Below are positions 1 to 6,660 of a stretch of 9,097 nucleotides of DNA, in pieces. A program made the position numbers and the translations under genes. Source of the stretch: Planctomycetota bacterium (lineage in GTDB: Bacteria > Planctomycetota > Planctomycetia > Pirellulales > S012-138); contig JALSGI010000819.1 in the NCBI GenBank assembly GCA_026982835.1, positions 1 through 9,097 on the forward strand. The letters are read 5' to 3'. Position 1 is the stretch's first letter; each line of letters begins with the position of its first letter. Below the pieces are notes generated by a model, which ran no database searches, had not been told where the DNA came from, and saw only the letters and a list, made by a program, of their open reading frames with translations.

Positions 1-9
1 AAAAGCGAC

Positions 10-2325
10 TCACCGCGGAGTGTCTGATCCTGCGCGGGGAGCCGGTTCGGGACCTGTTAGCTGCTGCTTCCACCACCGCACCAGCGCAGGGGTCCCTTGG
101 AGCTGGACTTCCTGCGGGGGAGTCAGTCCGCTACAGCGAGACAGCCCCTGGAGAGCCGCCTGGCGCACCGGGGCCACGTCGTCCAGCAGGTGAAGCAGCA
201 CCGGCACGCTTTCCCGCTGTTGCTGCTGCGCTAACGCCACGGCTGCCTGGCGGCGCACTTGCCACTGCGGATGCCAGCAGAGTCGCTCCAGTGCCCGGCG
301 TCCTTGTTCTGGATCGTGCCGGGCCAGGGCGGCGGCCGCCGCCACCTGCACTGCTCCTTCGGGATTCAGCAGCAAGTGCTTCAGCACCGCCGTGGCCTCC
401 GGGTGATCGCACCGGCCTAGTGCCTCGATGGCCGCCAGCACCACGGGCACGTGGGCGTCGTGTGCCCGCTGCGCCAGCCAGGGGAAGTGCTCCGGCTGGG
501 GGTGGTCCCGCAGGTACAAGCAGGCCTGGCGGCGAACTTCCGGGTCGGCATGGGCGATCCCCACCCGGGCGATTTGCACCGCCCAGGCACTCTCTTCCCC
601 GGCAAGAGCCTGCAGCACAGCTTGCCAGACCAGGGGATCCTGTTCCTGGTCCACGTGCCGGGCCAGCAGGGAGTGGACCACGGGGCCCAGGCGGCCCTGG
701 GTGGCAAGCGAGCGGAGTTCCCGGGCCAGGGTTCTTCGCTCCGGAGGGGAAGCCTGTCCCCATTGGGCCAGCAGGCGATAGGCTCCGCCCAAGGCCAGCA
801 GCAGCTCCTGGTCCAGCATCGCCTCCACGTTCTGCCCGACCAGCAGTTGTTGTTCCAGCCACTGCGGGAGCATCTGGCGGTGCTCCAGCAGGGCCGCTCG
901 CCAGGCGGCCTTTTCCTCGGCGGAGGTAAATCCGTGCCGGGCTTGCCGGAACAAGTCGGCCAGGCGTCGGGCTACGGGCTCGGGCAACGGCTGCTCGGTC
1001 TCAGCCGTGGCGGGTGTTTGACCTGACTCTTCCGCCGTCCGGAGGTCCCGGTGCTCGGCCAGCCATTTTTGGAGCAACTCCTGGGCCAACCGGCGGCGGT
1101 GCGGCTGCGGGGCTCCCAGCGGGAAGTGTTTTGCGGCCGGGATGTGCCGGGCCAGGTGTTCCTTGGCCGCAGCCCGGGTGGAATACACATCGCTTTGCAG
1201 TCCCTGGCACCACACGGGCACGCTCCACGGCGGGGGCCAGGCAGCGATCGCCTCCACCACGGCCAGTTGCACAAGCGGGCTGGGATCTTCAAGCAGCCGC
1301 AGGGCCATGGGCCGGGCTTGCCGGGGGGGCAGGCGTCCCAGTTGCCCGGCCACGCTTCGACGCACTCGCCAGGAGCGATCCTGTTCGGCCCGAGCCAGCA
1401 AGCGGGTATCGTTCCAGGCGGCGAGGGCTTCGGCGGCGGCTGCACGGAGTAGTTCCCCTTGGTGCCGTAGCAGTCGTTCCAGTCGCTGCCGGGCCTGCTG
1501 TTCCCAAGCCGTGGCAGCCAGATGGCCCAACTGTCTTGCGGCCTCCTGCTGCAGCTGGGGATCGCCGCTTGCTAGCAAGCGGTCGCAGCTTTGCCAGAGC
1601 AGCTCCGGCGAGCCGCGGGCGGCTTGCAGCAGGGCCAAGCGCACCTGGCGGTGAGGATGCTCGGCCAGCCGAGTGGCTTGCGGCGGCAGGGGCCGATCCA
1701 ACGCGGACCAAAACGACAAGGCGGCCACCACGACCTGCGGCTCCGAGCTGGCGGCGGCCCCGGCAAGCCGGGACTCGGAATCCCCCCAGATCAGCTCCCG
1801 GATCGTCTCGTCCTGCTGGAAGCGGGCCGGGTTTTCTTTTGCCATCCGCTGCAGGATCGCCAGCGCCTCGCGCTGCAAGGTTGCGGCATGGGGCAACCCT
1901 TGACCCCCTTGCCGGTTAAGTTCCCGCAGCAGCTCCACCAGCACGGACACGCGCTGGTTTTCCGGCAGTGCCTCCACGGCGGCCAGCGCTGCCCGACGCA
2001 TCGGTAAGGCCAGCTCCGCATCCAGCACGGCTTTTTGCAAGGGAGCCGGATCGACGCGCTGGCCCCGTTTCAACAGCAACAAGGTGGCATTGGCCGCCGT
2101 GACCACGTCCTCCTGCGACGCTGCCCAGCGAAGGGCCATCGTGCTGAGGCCCCCCTGCCGGGAAGTCAGATCGGGATTGGTCCACTGGGCCAGCGGGGCT
2201 TGCTCCGTACCGGGAGTCGCTTCCCAGCGCTGGCTGGCAAGCTCCGGATGCACCAGCGTGCAACCGCCACCCAAGGCCAGCACCAGCCACGCCAGCAGCT
2301 TTCGGTGCAGGTGGGGCCGCCCCAC
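10..2325 (-). CDS. HEAT-repeat lipoprotein
   Basis: Predicted exported lipoprotein built mostly of helical HEAT-like repeats, probably a protein-binding scaffold on the membrane. I chose a GTG start at 2325 (771 aa). It gives a textbook lipoprotein leader: basic n-region (RPHLHRK), hydrophobic stretch LLAWLVLAL, then GGGC with the candidate lipidated Cys at residue 22. A weak AGAGG lies 4 nt upstream. Upstream in-frame starts (TTG 2415, ATG 2403) would place 30 or 26 Arg/Pro-rich residues before this leader. Repeats of about 30 residues with pattern VRxxAxxAL are clearest at residues 590-730 (e.g. VRRQAAVALAQ, VRQAALQGLSR). A Glu/Pro/Thr-rich linker near residues 425-450 splits the repeats into two blocks. 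I see no enzymatic motif and no cytochrome CxxCH. The stop is TGA. It is transcribed away from the hydrolase gene at 2645. The fold is fairly sure; the role is unknown. Confidence 0.8.
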   Translation of the reverse strand: MGRPHLHRKLLAWLVLALGGGCTLVHPELASQRWEATPGTEQAPLAQWTNPDLTSRQGGLSTMALRWAASQEDVVTAANATLLLLKRGQRVDPAPLQKAVLDAELALPMRRAALAAVEALPENQRVSVLVELLRELNRQGGQGLPHAATLQREALAILQRMAKENPARFQQDETIRELIWGDSESRLAGAAASSEPQVVVAALSFWSALDRPLPPQATRLAEHPHRQVRLALLQAARGSPELLWQSCDRLLASGDPQLQQEAARQLGHLAATAWEQQARQRLERLLRHQGELLRAAAAEALAAWNDTRLLARAEQDRSWRVRRSVAGQLGRLPPRQARPMALRLLEDPSPLVQLAVVEAIAAWPPPWSVPVWCQGLQSDVYSTRAAAKEHLARHIPAAKHFPLGAPQPHRRRLAQELLQKWLAEHRDLRTAEESGQTPATAETEQPLPEPVARRLADLFRQARHGFTSAEEKAAWRAALLEHRQMLPQWLEQQLLVGQNVEAMLDQELLLALGGAYRLLAQWGQASPPERRTLARELRSLATQGRLGPVVHSLLARHVDQEQDPLVWQAVLQALAGEESAWAVQIARVGIAHADPEVRRQACLYLRDHPQPEHFPWLAQRAHDAHVPVVLAAIEALGRCDHPEATAVLKHLLLNPEGAVQVAAAAALARHDPEQGRRALERLCWHPQWQVRRQAAVALAQQQQRESVPVLLHLLDDVAPVRQAALQGLSRCSGLTPPQEVQLQGTPALVRWWKQQLTGPEPAPRAGSDTPR

Positions 2326-2422
2326 CGAGCCTCTACCCGGCGGCGAGCGCCGCCGGGGGCCAGCTGCCGGCTGGTTCAAACGCAGGGGGCAGGATGCATT
2401 CATCAGTCCAGGCAATGTGGCG

Positions 2423-2428
2423 TGTCAA
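2423..2428 (-). promoter_or_regulatory. candidate -35 box for the HEAT lipoprotein gene
   Basis: On the minus strand this reads TTGACA, a perfect sigma-70 -35 hexamer, about 100 bp upstream of the chosen GTG start at 2325. The sequence 17 nt further on (TGATGA) is a poor -10, so only half a promoter is visible. If used, transcription would start near 2393, downstream of the alternative starts at 2415 and 2403. That would favour the GTG start. Confidence 0.25.
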
Positions 2429-2560
2429 GCAAGACTTGGGTGCCTCGAACAGACCTCCGGCCCTGTTAGCAAACCCTGGAGAAGCGAGCCAGAGCAGTTG
2501 CCCCCCAGCCGCAACACCGATTCTCGCCGCCCGGGGAAATCGTTGACAGCTTCCCGAGAC

Positions 2561-2589
2561 GTGACACGCCCCGGCCGGGCGCGTACACT
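2561..2589 (+). promoter_or_regulatory. sigma-70-type promoter of the exported hydrolase
   Basis: GTGACA (2561-2566, 5 of 6 matches to TTGACA), a 17-bp spacer, then TACACT (2584-2589, 4 of 6 matches to TATAAT). The predicted transcript would start near 2596 and carry a leader of about 50 nt to the ATG at 2645. A perfect TTGACA also lies at 2543-2548 but is 35 bp from this -10, so it does not pair with it. Confidence 0.5.
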
Positions 2590-2631
2590 GGGGGCACGAC
2601 TTTGCCCTTTTGCCTGTTTTGGCCATTTTGC

Positions 2632-2638
2632 AGGAGAG
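2632..2638 (+). promoter_or_regulatory. Shine-Dalgarno that decides the hydrolase start
   Basis: AGGAGAG lies directly before two in-frame ATGs, at 2639 and 2645. The spacing from GGAG (2633-2636) is only 2 nt to the first ATG but 8 nt to the second, which favours 2645. Confidence 0.6.
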
Positions 2639-2644
2639 ATGCTC

Positions 2645-3397
2645 ATGCCTTGCAGGTCGATGCTTCGCAGGATTGGCTTTGTCGTGCTGGCGGTGATGGC
2701 GGGTGGTTCGGTCCTTTCTGTCCGGGTTTGGGCCGATTCGCCGCAGAGGGCCGAAAGTATTCCCTCGGAGCAAACGCCCGACGGCAAGCTGCACTTCTGG
2801 CTCTACTTGCCTCCGGAGTACCAGCAGCAGCCGCAAAAGAAGTGGCCGCTGCTTTTGTTTTTGCACGGGGCCGGGGAGCGCGGCTCGAAGCTGCAGCGGG
2901 TGCTGCGTCACGGCCCGCCGAAGCTGATCCACGCCGGCAAAAAGTTCCCCTTCATCGTGGCTTCCCCCCAGTGCCCCGGCGGAATGAACTGGAAAAAACT
3001 GGCCCCCAGTCTGGTGAAGCTGCTGGATCACCTGGAGTCCCAATACCGGGTGGATCGTTCGCGGGTGTACGTGACCGGCTTGAGCATGGGGGGCTATGGG
3101 ACCTGGCACCTGGCGGCGCTAATCCCCCAGCGGCTGGCGGCCGTGGTGCCCATTTGCGGCGGGGGCGATCCCCAGGCGGCAGAGAAGATCAAGAGCGTGC
3201 CGGTGTGGGCGTTTCACGGGGGACGGGATCGCGTGGTGCCGCCGAAACGCTCCCAGGAAATGGTCCAGGCGATCAAGCAAGCCGGCGGGGACGCCCGATT
3301 GACCATCTATCCCCAGGCCGGGCACGATTCCTGGACGGCCACTTACGATAACCCGGAGGTCTATCGTTGGCTGCTGTCGCACCGCAAGGTGCGCTGA
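2645..3397 (+). CDS. exported alpha/beta-hydrolase (predicted peptidase/esterase)
   Basis: A secreted serine hydrolase of the prolyl-oligopeptidase/dienelactone-hydrolase-like group, similar in layout to proteins annotated as predicted peptidase or phospholipase/carboxylesterase. The N-terminus MPCRSMLRR, hydrophobic IGFVVLAVMAG and VWA|DS make a Sec signal peptide, cleaved near residue 31. After it come an HGAGERG oxyanion-region motif, the nucleophile elbow GLSMGGYGTW with Ser147, acid Asp195 in HGGRDRVVPP, and His227 in AGHDSW. The complete triad in 250 aa is normal for a single-domain enzyme with no lid or beta-propeller. The in-frame reading continues upstream to 2084 but overlaps the lipoprotein gene and lacks a ribosome site, so I rejected it. 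The true substrate (ester or peptide) cannot be read from sequence. The gene stands alone, convergent with the sixA-like gene. Confidence 0.9.
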   Translation: MPCRSMLRRIGFVVLAVMAGGSVLSVRVWADSPQRAESIPSEQTPDGKLHFWLYLPPEYQQQPQKKWPLLLFLHGAGERGSKLQRVLRHGPPKLIHAGKKFPFIVASPQCPGGMNWKKLAPSLVKLLDHLESQYRVDRSRVYVTGLSMGGYGTWHLAALIPQRLAAVVPICGGGDPQAAEKIKSVPVWAFHGGRDRVVPPKRSQEMVQAIKQAGGDARLTIYPQAGHDSWTATYDNPEVYRWLLSHRKVR

Positions 3398-3409
3398 GCC
3401 CGTTGGGCT
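3397..3409. terminator. possible short bidirectional terminator hairpin
   Basis: AGCCC-GTT-GGGCT forms a perfect 5-bp stem in the 43-bp gap between the convergent hydrolase and sixA-like genes, beginning on the last base of the hydrolase TGA. No T-run follows on either strand, so an intrinsic terminator is only a suggestion. Confidence 0.25.
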
Positions 3410-3440
3410 AGGGCGTGCCGGTTGTGGCCGTCGGCGGCCT

Positions 3441-3938
3441 TCAAACGCCACAGGCGTCCGGGTCGAGAAACTCCACCACTGTGCCGGCCCCGGGGGCTAT
3501 GCCCTGCTGGAACTCCAGCACGGCCAAGGCCGCCGGGGAGAAGGAAGCACACGGGGGAGAGCCTGGGCGGGCCAGGGCTTGGGCCAGGTCGGCCACATCG
3601 GGCATGTGGCCCACCCACAGCATGGGCCGGGTGCTATAAACGGCCACCGCCTGCAGCAGCCGCGGCAGATCCACACCGGGGGCCAGCTCGGGGCACACCT
3701 GGGCGGAAAGTTGGCCCGGGCAAGTTTCGGCCATGATCTGGGCCGTTTGCACAGCTCGCCGCAAGGGGCTACTGAGCACCACCTGGGGGGCGATCCCTCG
3801 CCGCTGCAACTCCTGCGCCCAACGCCGCAACCGCTGGCGGCCCTCGGCGGTCAGCTCGCGGTGTTCGTCCGGTTCCTGGTGGAACGGATCGGCCGGGGCG
3901 GCCCAAGCATGACGCATGATGTAAACCCGAACGCTCAT
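3441..3938 (-). CDS. sixA: SixA-like histidine phosphatase
   Basis: A 165-aa member of the histidine phosphatase (phosphoglycerate mutase-like) superfamily. SixA removes phosphate from phosphohistidine in phosphorelay proteins; related short enzymes act on other substrates. The fingerprint is IMRHAWA with catalytic His10 preceded by Arg9, the SSPLRRAVQTA segment (residues 56-66), PELAPGVD (83-90, compare LPELTP in E. coli SixA), and the second catalytic His111 in LWVGHMPD. The length matches SixA (about 160 aa) better than larger mutases. The usual RHG is RHA here. The ATG overlaps the TGA of the upstream RNase HII-like gene (ATGA), with GGAGAGAG just before it, so translation is probably coupled. 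It is the last gene of the fab run. The superfamily is certain; the phosphohistidine substrate is an inference. Confidence 0.87.
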   Translation of the reverse strand: MSVRVYIMRHAWAAPADPFHQEPDEHRELTAEGRQRLRRWAQELQRRGIAPQVVLSSPLRRAVQTAQIMAETCPGQLSAQVCPELAPGVDLPRLLQAVAVYSTRPMLWVGHMPDVADLAQALARPGSPPCASFSPAALAVLEFQQGIAPGAGTVVEFLDPDACGV

Positions 3939-4894
3939 CGCTCTCTCCAAAGCCATTGCCGGGGCCAGCGGAGTTGCTTGCGCAGGCAGGCGGTTTGTTC
4001 CCAGAACCGCCGGGCGTCCTGGGGATAGCCGGCCGTGGGTCGCAGTCGGGGCAAGCGGCGGCACCAGAAGTGGTTCCAGGCCTGCATGGCCAGTTCCCGC
4101 AGGTACTTGGCCACCAGCGAGGCCCAGGCCACCACCAGATGTTGCTCCCCCCCGCGCTGAAAATAGACGTCCATTCGCTGGGGGCCTTGGCCATGGGAAT
4201 AGACGCTGCAGGCGGCCGATTCTTCCCGGGGACGGAACCATCGCGCGGGAAAGTGTTCCATCAGCAGGCTGCCGTAGTGGTTGCGGCCCCCGTGCTTGTC
4301 GCAGATCACCAGCACCGGCTCCGGGCCATCCTTTTCCACCAAGGGGACAAGCACCTCCCGAACCAGCTCCAAGCTGGTGTGCGAAAGCAACTGGGCCTTG
4401 TTCCCCCAGCGGTGCAAAAGCTGGTTGAACTGGGCGGGAAACAACACCCGCGCCTGCACTCCCAGCAGCTCCACGCCCAAGGAGGCCAACCCCTGGCGGC
4501 AGCGCTGCAGGGCGGCGGCCCAGTTGGCCGGATCGAGCTGCTGGGGCAGTTGGAGGGAAAAGTCGGCTTCCCAGGGGGCTAGCTGCCGGGACTGGGACCA
4601 GCGGCCATCCAGGGCGTCGAACAGCTGGGCGTAGCTGCACGGCAGGGCAATGCCCCCGGAGGCAAAGGCCAGCCAGGCCCCCTGTTCCAGCTCCACCCAG
4701 CCCCGGCCGGCCCGATATACCTGCTTGGAATCGGCGATGGGGATTTGGGCCTGTTGCAACCTGTGGGCACAGCGGTGCATGCGGGGCCAGAGGGCCGAGG
4801 GCTTTTGCACCGGAAATCGCCAGCAGGTGGCCGCCACCACCAGCGGGCCAAGAGGAGGGCCGTAACCGGCTTCGTCCACGCCCAGGACAATCAT
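3935..4894 (-). CDS. RNase HII-like nuclease, enlarged form
   Basis: Resembles ribonuclease HII, which cuts RNA in RNA-DNA hybrids and at single ribonucleotides in DNA. The N-terminus has GVDEAGYGPPLGPLVVAA (residues 5-22), matching the DEAGRGPLAGPVVAA signature with Asp7 and Glu8. IADSK follows (53-57). A further acidic motif is VICDKHGGRNHY (Asp199), and ASLVAKYLREL (258-268) matches the family's ASIIAKVTRD, but with Glu267 where Asp is usual. At 319 aa it is about 100 residues longer than ordinary RNase HII, the excess lying mainly between the DSK motif and Asp199. ATG at 4894 is chosen because the signature then starts at the very N-terminus; a TTG at 4912 would add six residues. Neither has a strong ribosome site. 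It lies 63 bp after fabF and overlaps the sixA-like gene. The fold is likely; in vivo activity is unproven. Confidence 0.75.
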   Translation of the reverse strand: MIVLGVDEAGYGPPLGPLVVAATCWRFPVQKPSALWPRMHRCAHRLQQAQIPIADSKQVYRAGRGWVELEQGAWLAFASGGIALPCSYAQLFDALDGRWSQSRQLAPWEADFSLQLPQQLDPANWAAALQRCRQGLASLGVELLGVQARVLFPAQFNQLLHRWGNKAQLLSHTSLELVREVLVPLVEKDGPEPVLVICDKHGGRNHYGSLLMEHFPARWFRPREESAACSVYSHGQGPQRMDVYFQRGGEQHLVVAWASLVAKYLRELAMQAWNHFWCRRLPRLRPTAGYPQDARRFWEQTACLRKQLRWPRQWLWRER

Positions 4895-4957
4895 GGCCCG
4901 AGTTTCCGCCAATGAGTCCGCTGCGGCTGGGGCTCTTGGGGGGGAACCCAGCCGAGG

Positions 4958-6202
4958 TTACTCCTCCAGCGCCCGAAACACCAGCGAGGCGTTGTGCCCC
5001 CCGAAGCCGAAGCTGTTGCTCATGGCCACGCGGACCGGCCGCTGGACCGGCTCCAGGGGGGTGTAGTTCAAATCGCAGTCCGGGTCGGGGGTTTCCAGGT
5101 TGATCGTCGGCGGCACCATCTGGTGGTGGATGGCCAGCACCGTAAGCACCGCCTCCACCGCGCCGCTGGCTCCCAGCAGATGGCCCAGCTGGCTCTTGGT
5201 GCTGGAGACGTTCAACCGATAAGCATGGTCGCCGAAGACGCGCTTGATGGCGTTGGTTTCGGCCACATCGCCCAGGGGGGTAGCCGTGCCGTGGGCGTTG
5301 ATGTAGTCCATTTGCTGAGGTTCCACGCCGGCGTCCTGGATGGCCCGCTGCATGGCATGCGAAGGACCCTGGCCGCTTTGATCCGGCTGGGTGATGTGAC
5401 CGGCATCGGCACTGGCCCCGTAGCCCACCAACTCGGCGTAGATTTTGGCACCCCGGGCCTTGGCGAATTCCAGCTCTTCCAGCACCAGCACGGCGGCCCC
5501 TTCGGCCAGCACGAACCCGTCGCGGTCCTTGTCGAAGGGGCGGCTGGCCCGCGTCGGTTCGTCGTTTCGCTCCGAAAGCGCCCGCATCTTGGCAAACCCG
5601 GCAATACCCATGGGCGTCAGCGCCGCTTCGGAGCCGCCGGTGAGCATCACTTCGGCCTCGCCGTAGCGGATGGCCAGGAACGCCTCGCCGATGGCGTGGC
5701 TGGCACTGGCGCAGGCGGTGGCCACGGCCACGTTGGGACCGCGCAGCCCAAAGTGAATCGACAACTGCCCGGCCGCCGCATTGACCATCAGCTTGGGGAT
5801 GGTGAAGGCGGAGACGCGGTCCGGCCCTTTGGTCAGCAGGCGTTCGTGCTGGGTTTCGATTTCGTTGAGTCCGCCGATGCCGGAGCCGACGATCACGCCG
5901 CAGCGGTAAGGGTCGTACTGCTCGAAGCGAATGCCCGCGTCGCGCACCGCCTCGATGCCAGCCACCATGGCGAACTGGCAGAAGCGGTCCAGTCGCCGGG
6001 CTTCCTTGTTGGGCAGGTAGCCTTCGGTGGACCAGTTGCGCACCTCCCCGGCAAAGCGCACCGGGAAACCGCTGGCATCGAACACCGTAATGGGACCAAT
6101 GCCGCTTTCCCCGCGGCAGATGCGCTGCCAGAGATCGTCCACCTGTCGGCTCAAAGAAGTGACGACCCCCAGACCGGTTACCACAACCCGGCGGCGCTGC
6201 AT
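4958..6202 (-). CDS. fabF: 3-oxoacyl-[ACP] synthase II
   Basis: Condenses malonyl-ACP with acyl-ACP, releasing CO2 and extending the chain by two carbons, in the cytosolic type II fatty acid synthase. The 414 aa is the usual length. The Cys-His-His triad is intact: Cys164 in ATACASASHAIG, His304 in NAHGTATPLGD, and His341 in KSQLGHLLGASGAVE, with Lys336 just before it. The C-terminal SNSFGFGGHNASLVF carries the gatekeeper Phe400. The N-terminus RRVVVTGLGVVT is typical of FabF, and Cys-His-His with this length distinguishes it from FabH (Cys-His-Asn). The ATG follows the acpP TAA with no gap (TAAATG), and an AGGG inside the acpP end can serve as ribosome site, so its translation is probably coupled to acpP. 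The stop is TAA. Confidence 0.97.
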   Translation of the reverse strand: MQRRRVVVTGLGVVTSLSRQVDDLWQRICRGESGIGPITVFDASGFPVRFAGEVRNWSTEGYLPNKEARRLDRFCQFAMVAGIEAVRDAGIRFEQYDPYRCGVIVGSGIGGLNEIETQHERLLTKGPDRVSAFTIPKLMVNAAAGQLSIHFGLRGPNVAVATACASASHAIGEAFLAIRYGEAEVMLTGGSEAALTPMGIAGFAKMRALSERNDEPTRASRPFDKDRDGFVLAEGAAVLVLEELEFAKARGAKIYAELVGYGASADAGHITQPDQSGQGPSHAMQRAIQDAGVEPQQMDYINAHGTATPLGDVAETNAIKRVFGDHAYRLNVSSTKSQLGHLLGASGAVEAVLTVLAIHHQMVPPTINLETPDPDCDLNYTPLEPVQRPVRVAMSNSFGFGGHNASLVFRALEE

Positions 6203-6511
6203 TTAGGACCCTGCGTGTTGCTTGATGTACTCGATGGCTTCACCGACGGTCTGGATCTTGTCGGCGGCATCCTCGGGAACGTGAATCCCGAACTCCTCCT
6301 CCAGGGCCATGACCAGCTCGACCATGTCCAGCGAGTCGGCTCCCAGATCGTTGATAAAATGGGTGGAGTCGTTGATCTGTTCCCGAGGAGCATCCAGTTC
6401 TCGGGCGATGATGTCTTTGACCTTTTCCTCGATGTTGTCGATGTTGCTGTCGCTGTCGGTGTTGCTGTCCTGGATGTCGTTGTCCTGGAATTCTTTTTCC
6501 ATGGGATCCAC
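6203..6511 (-). CDS. acpP: acyl carrier protein with N-terminal extension
   Basis: Carries growing acyl chains on a 4'-phosphopantetheine arm. The attachment site is Ser60 in the DSL of NDLGADSLDMVELVMALEEEFG, and the rest (VPEDAADKIQTVGEAIEYI) is canonical. With the GTG start at 6511 the protein is 102 aa; GGAGG at 6521-6525 lies 9 nt upstream of this GTG but 18 nt upstream of the ATG at 6502 (99 aa), so GTG is preferred. The normal domain starts at IEEKVKDIIARELD (residue 27). Before it lies an unusual Asp/Asn/Gln/Ser-rich stretch (residues 9-26) not present in typical ACPs of 75-85 aa. fabF follows immediately. Upstream, a 149-bp gap to fabG may hold its own promoter. Confidence 0.95.
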   Translation of the reverse strand: MDPMEKEFQDNDIQDSNTDSDSNIDNIEEKVKDIIARELDAPREQINDSTHFINDLGADSLDMVELVMALEEEFGIHVPEDAADKIQTVGEAIEYIKQHAGS

Positions 6512-6519
6512 GGCGTTTG

Positions 6520-6526
6520 TCCTCCC
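6520..6526 (-). promoter_or_regulatory. strong Shine-Dalgarno of acpP
   Basis: On the minus strand this reads GGGAGGA, the best ribosome site in the fab run. It supports high acpP expression and places the start at the GTG at 6511 rather than the ATG at 6502. Confidence 0.6.
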
Positions 6527-6620
6527 TTGGTTTGATGACGGTTGCACTCTCAGCACCGAAGTGACGACTGCCTTGCAGGCGTGCCGGTGCCACAAAATGC
6601 CGTTTTCAAAGCCCAAAAGG

Positions 6621-6647
6621 CTAATCCAGCTGCGACAGACTTGTCAA
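6621..6647 (-). promoter_or_regulatory. candidate internal promoter before acpP
   Basis: A perfect TTGACA (minus strand, 6647 to 6642) lies just after the fabG stop, in the 149-bp fabG-acpP gap, the second longest gap inside the run if fabD ends at its TAG (210 bp there) and otherwise the longest. The best nearby -10 is GATTAG at 6626-6621 with a short 15-bp spacer and only 3 of 6 matches, so this is tentative. A separate acpP promoter would fit the high demand for ACP. Confidence 0.3.
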
Positions 6648-6660
6648 GATGGGCAAGGGG

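Noticed and set aside
291..2007. Several plus-strand frames opposite the HEAT-repeat gene
   Set aside because: They are low-complexity Gly/Pro/Ala/Arg products typical of GC-rich antisense frames, with no ribosome sites or domains.
2084..2644. Upstream in-frame extension of the hydrolase
   Set aside because: It overlaps the lipoprotein gene, lacks a ribosome site and would bury the signal peptide inside the protein. The promoter at 2561-2589 and Shine-Dalgarno at 2632-2638 place the start downstream.
3939..4640. Longer N-terminal extension of the SixA-like gene
   Set aside because: It lies inside the RNase HII-like gene in another frame. The SixA fold begins at the ATG at 3938, which has a ribosome site.
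4994..6535. 513-codon open frame on the plus strand opposite fabF and acpP
   Set aside because: It is a codon-bias shadow in GC-rich DNA. The minus strand carries unmistakable FabF and ACP motifs, and the plus-strand product is His/Gly/Val-rich without a recognisable domain.
6512..6616. N-terminal extension of acpP to 6616
   Set aside because: The extra residues are not ACP-like and lie upstream of the strong GGAGG at 6521-6525, which points to the GTG at 6511.
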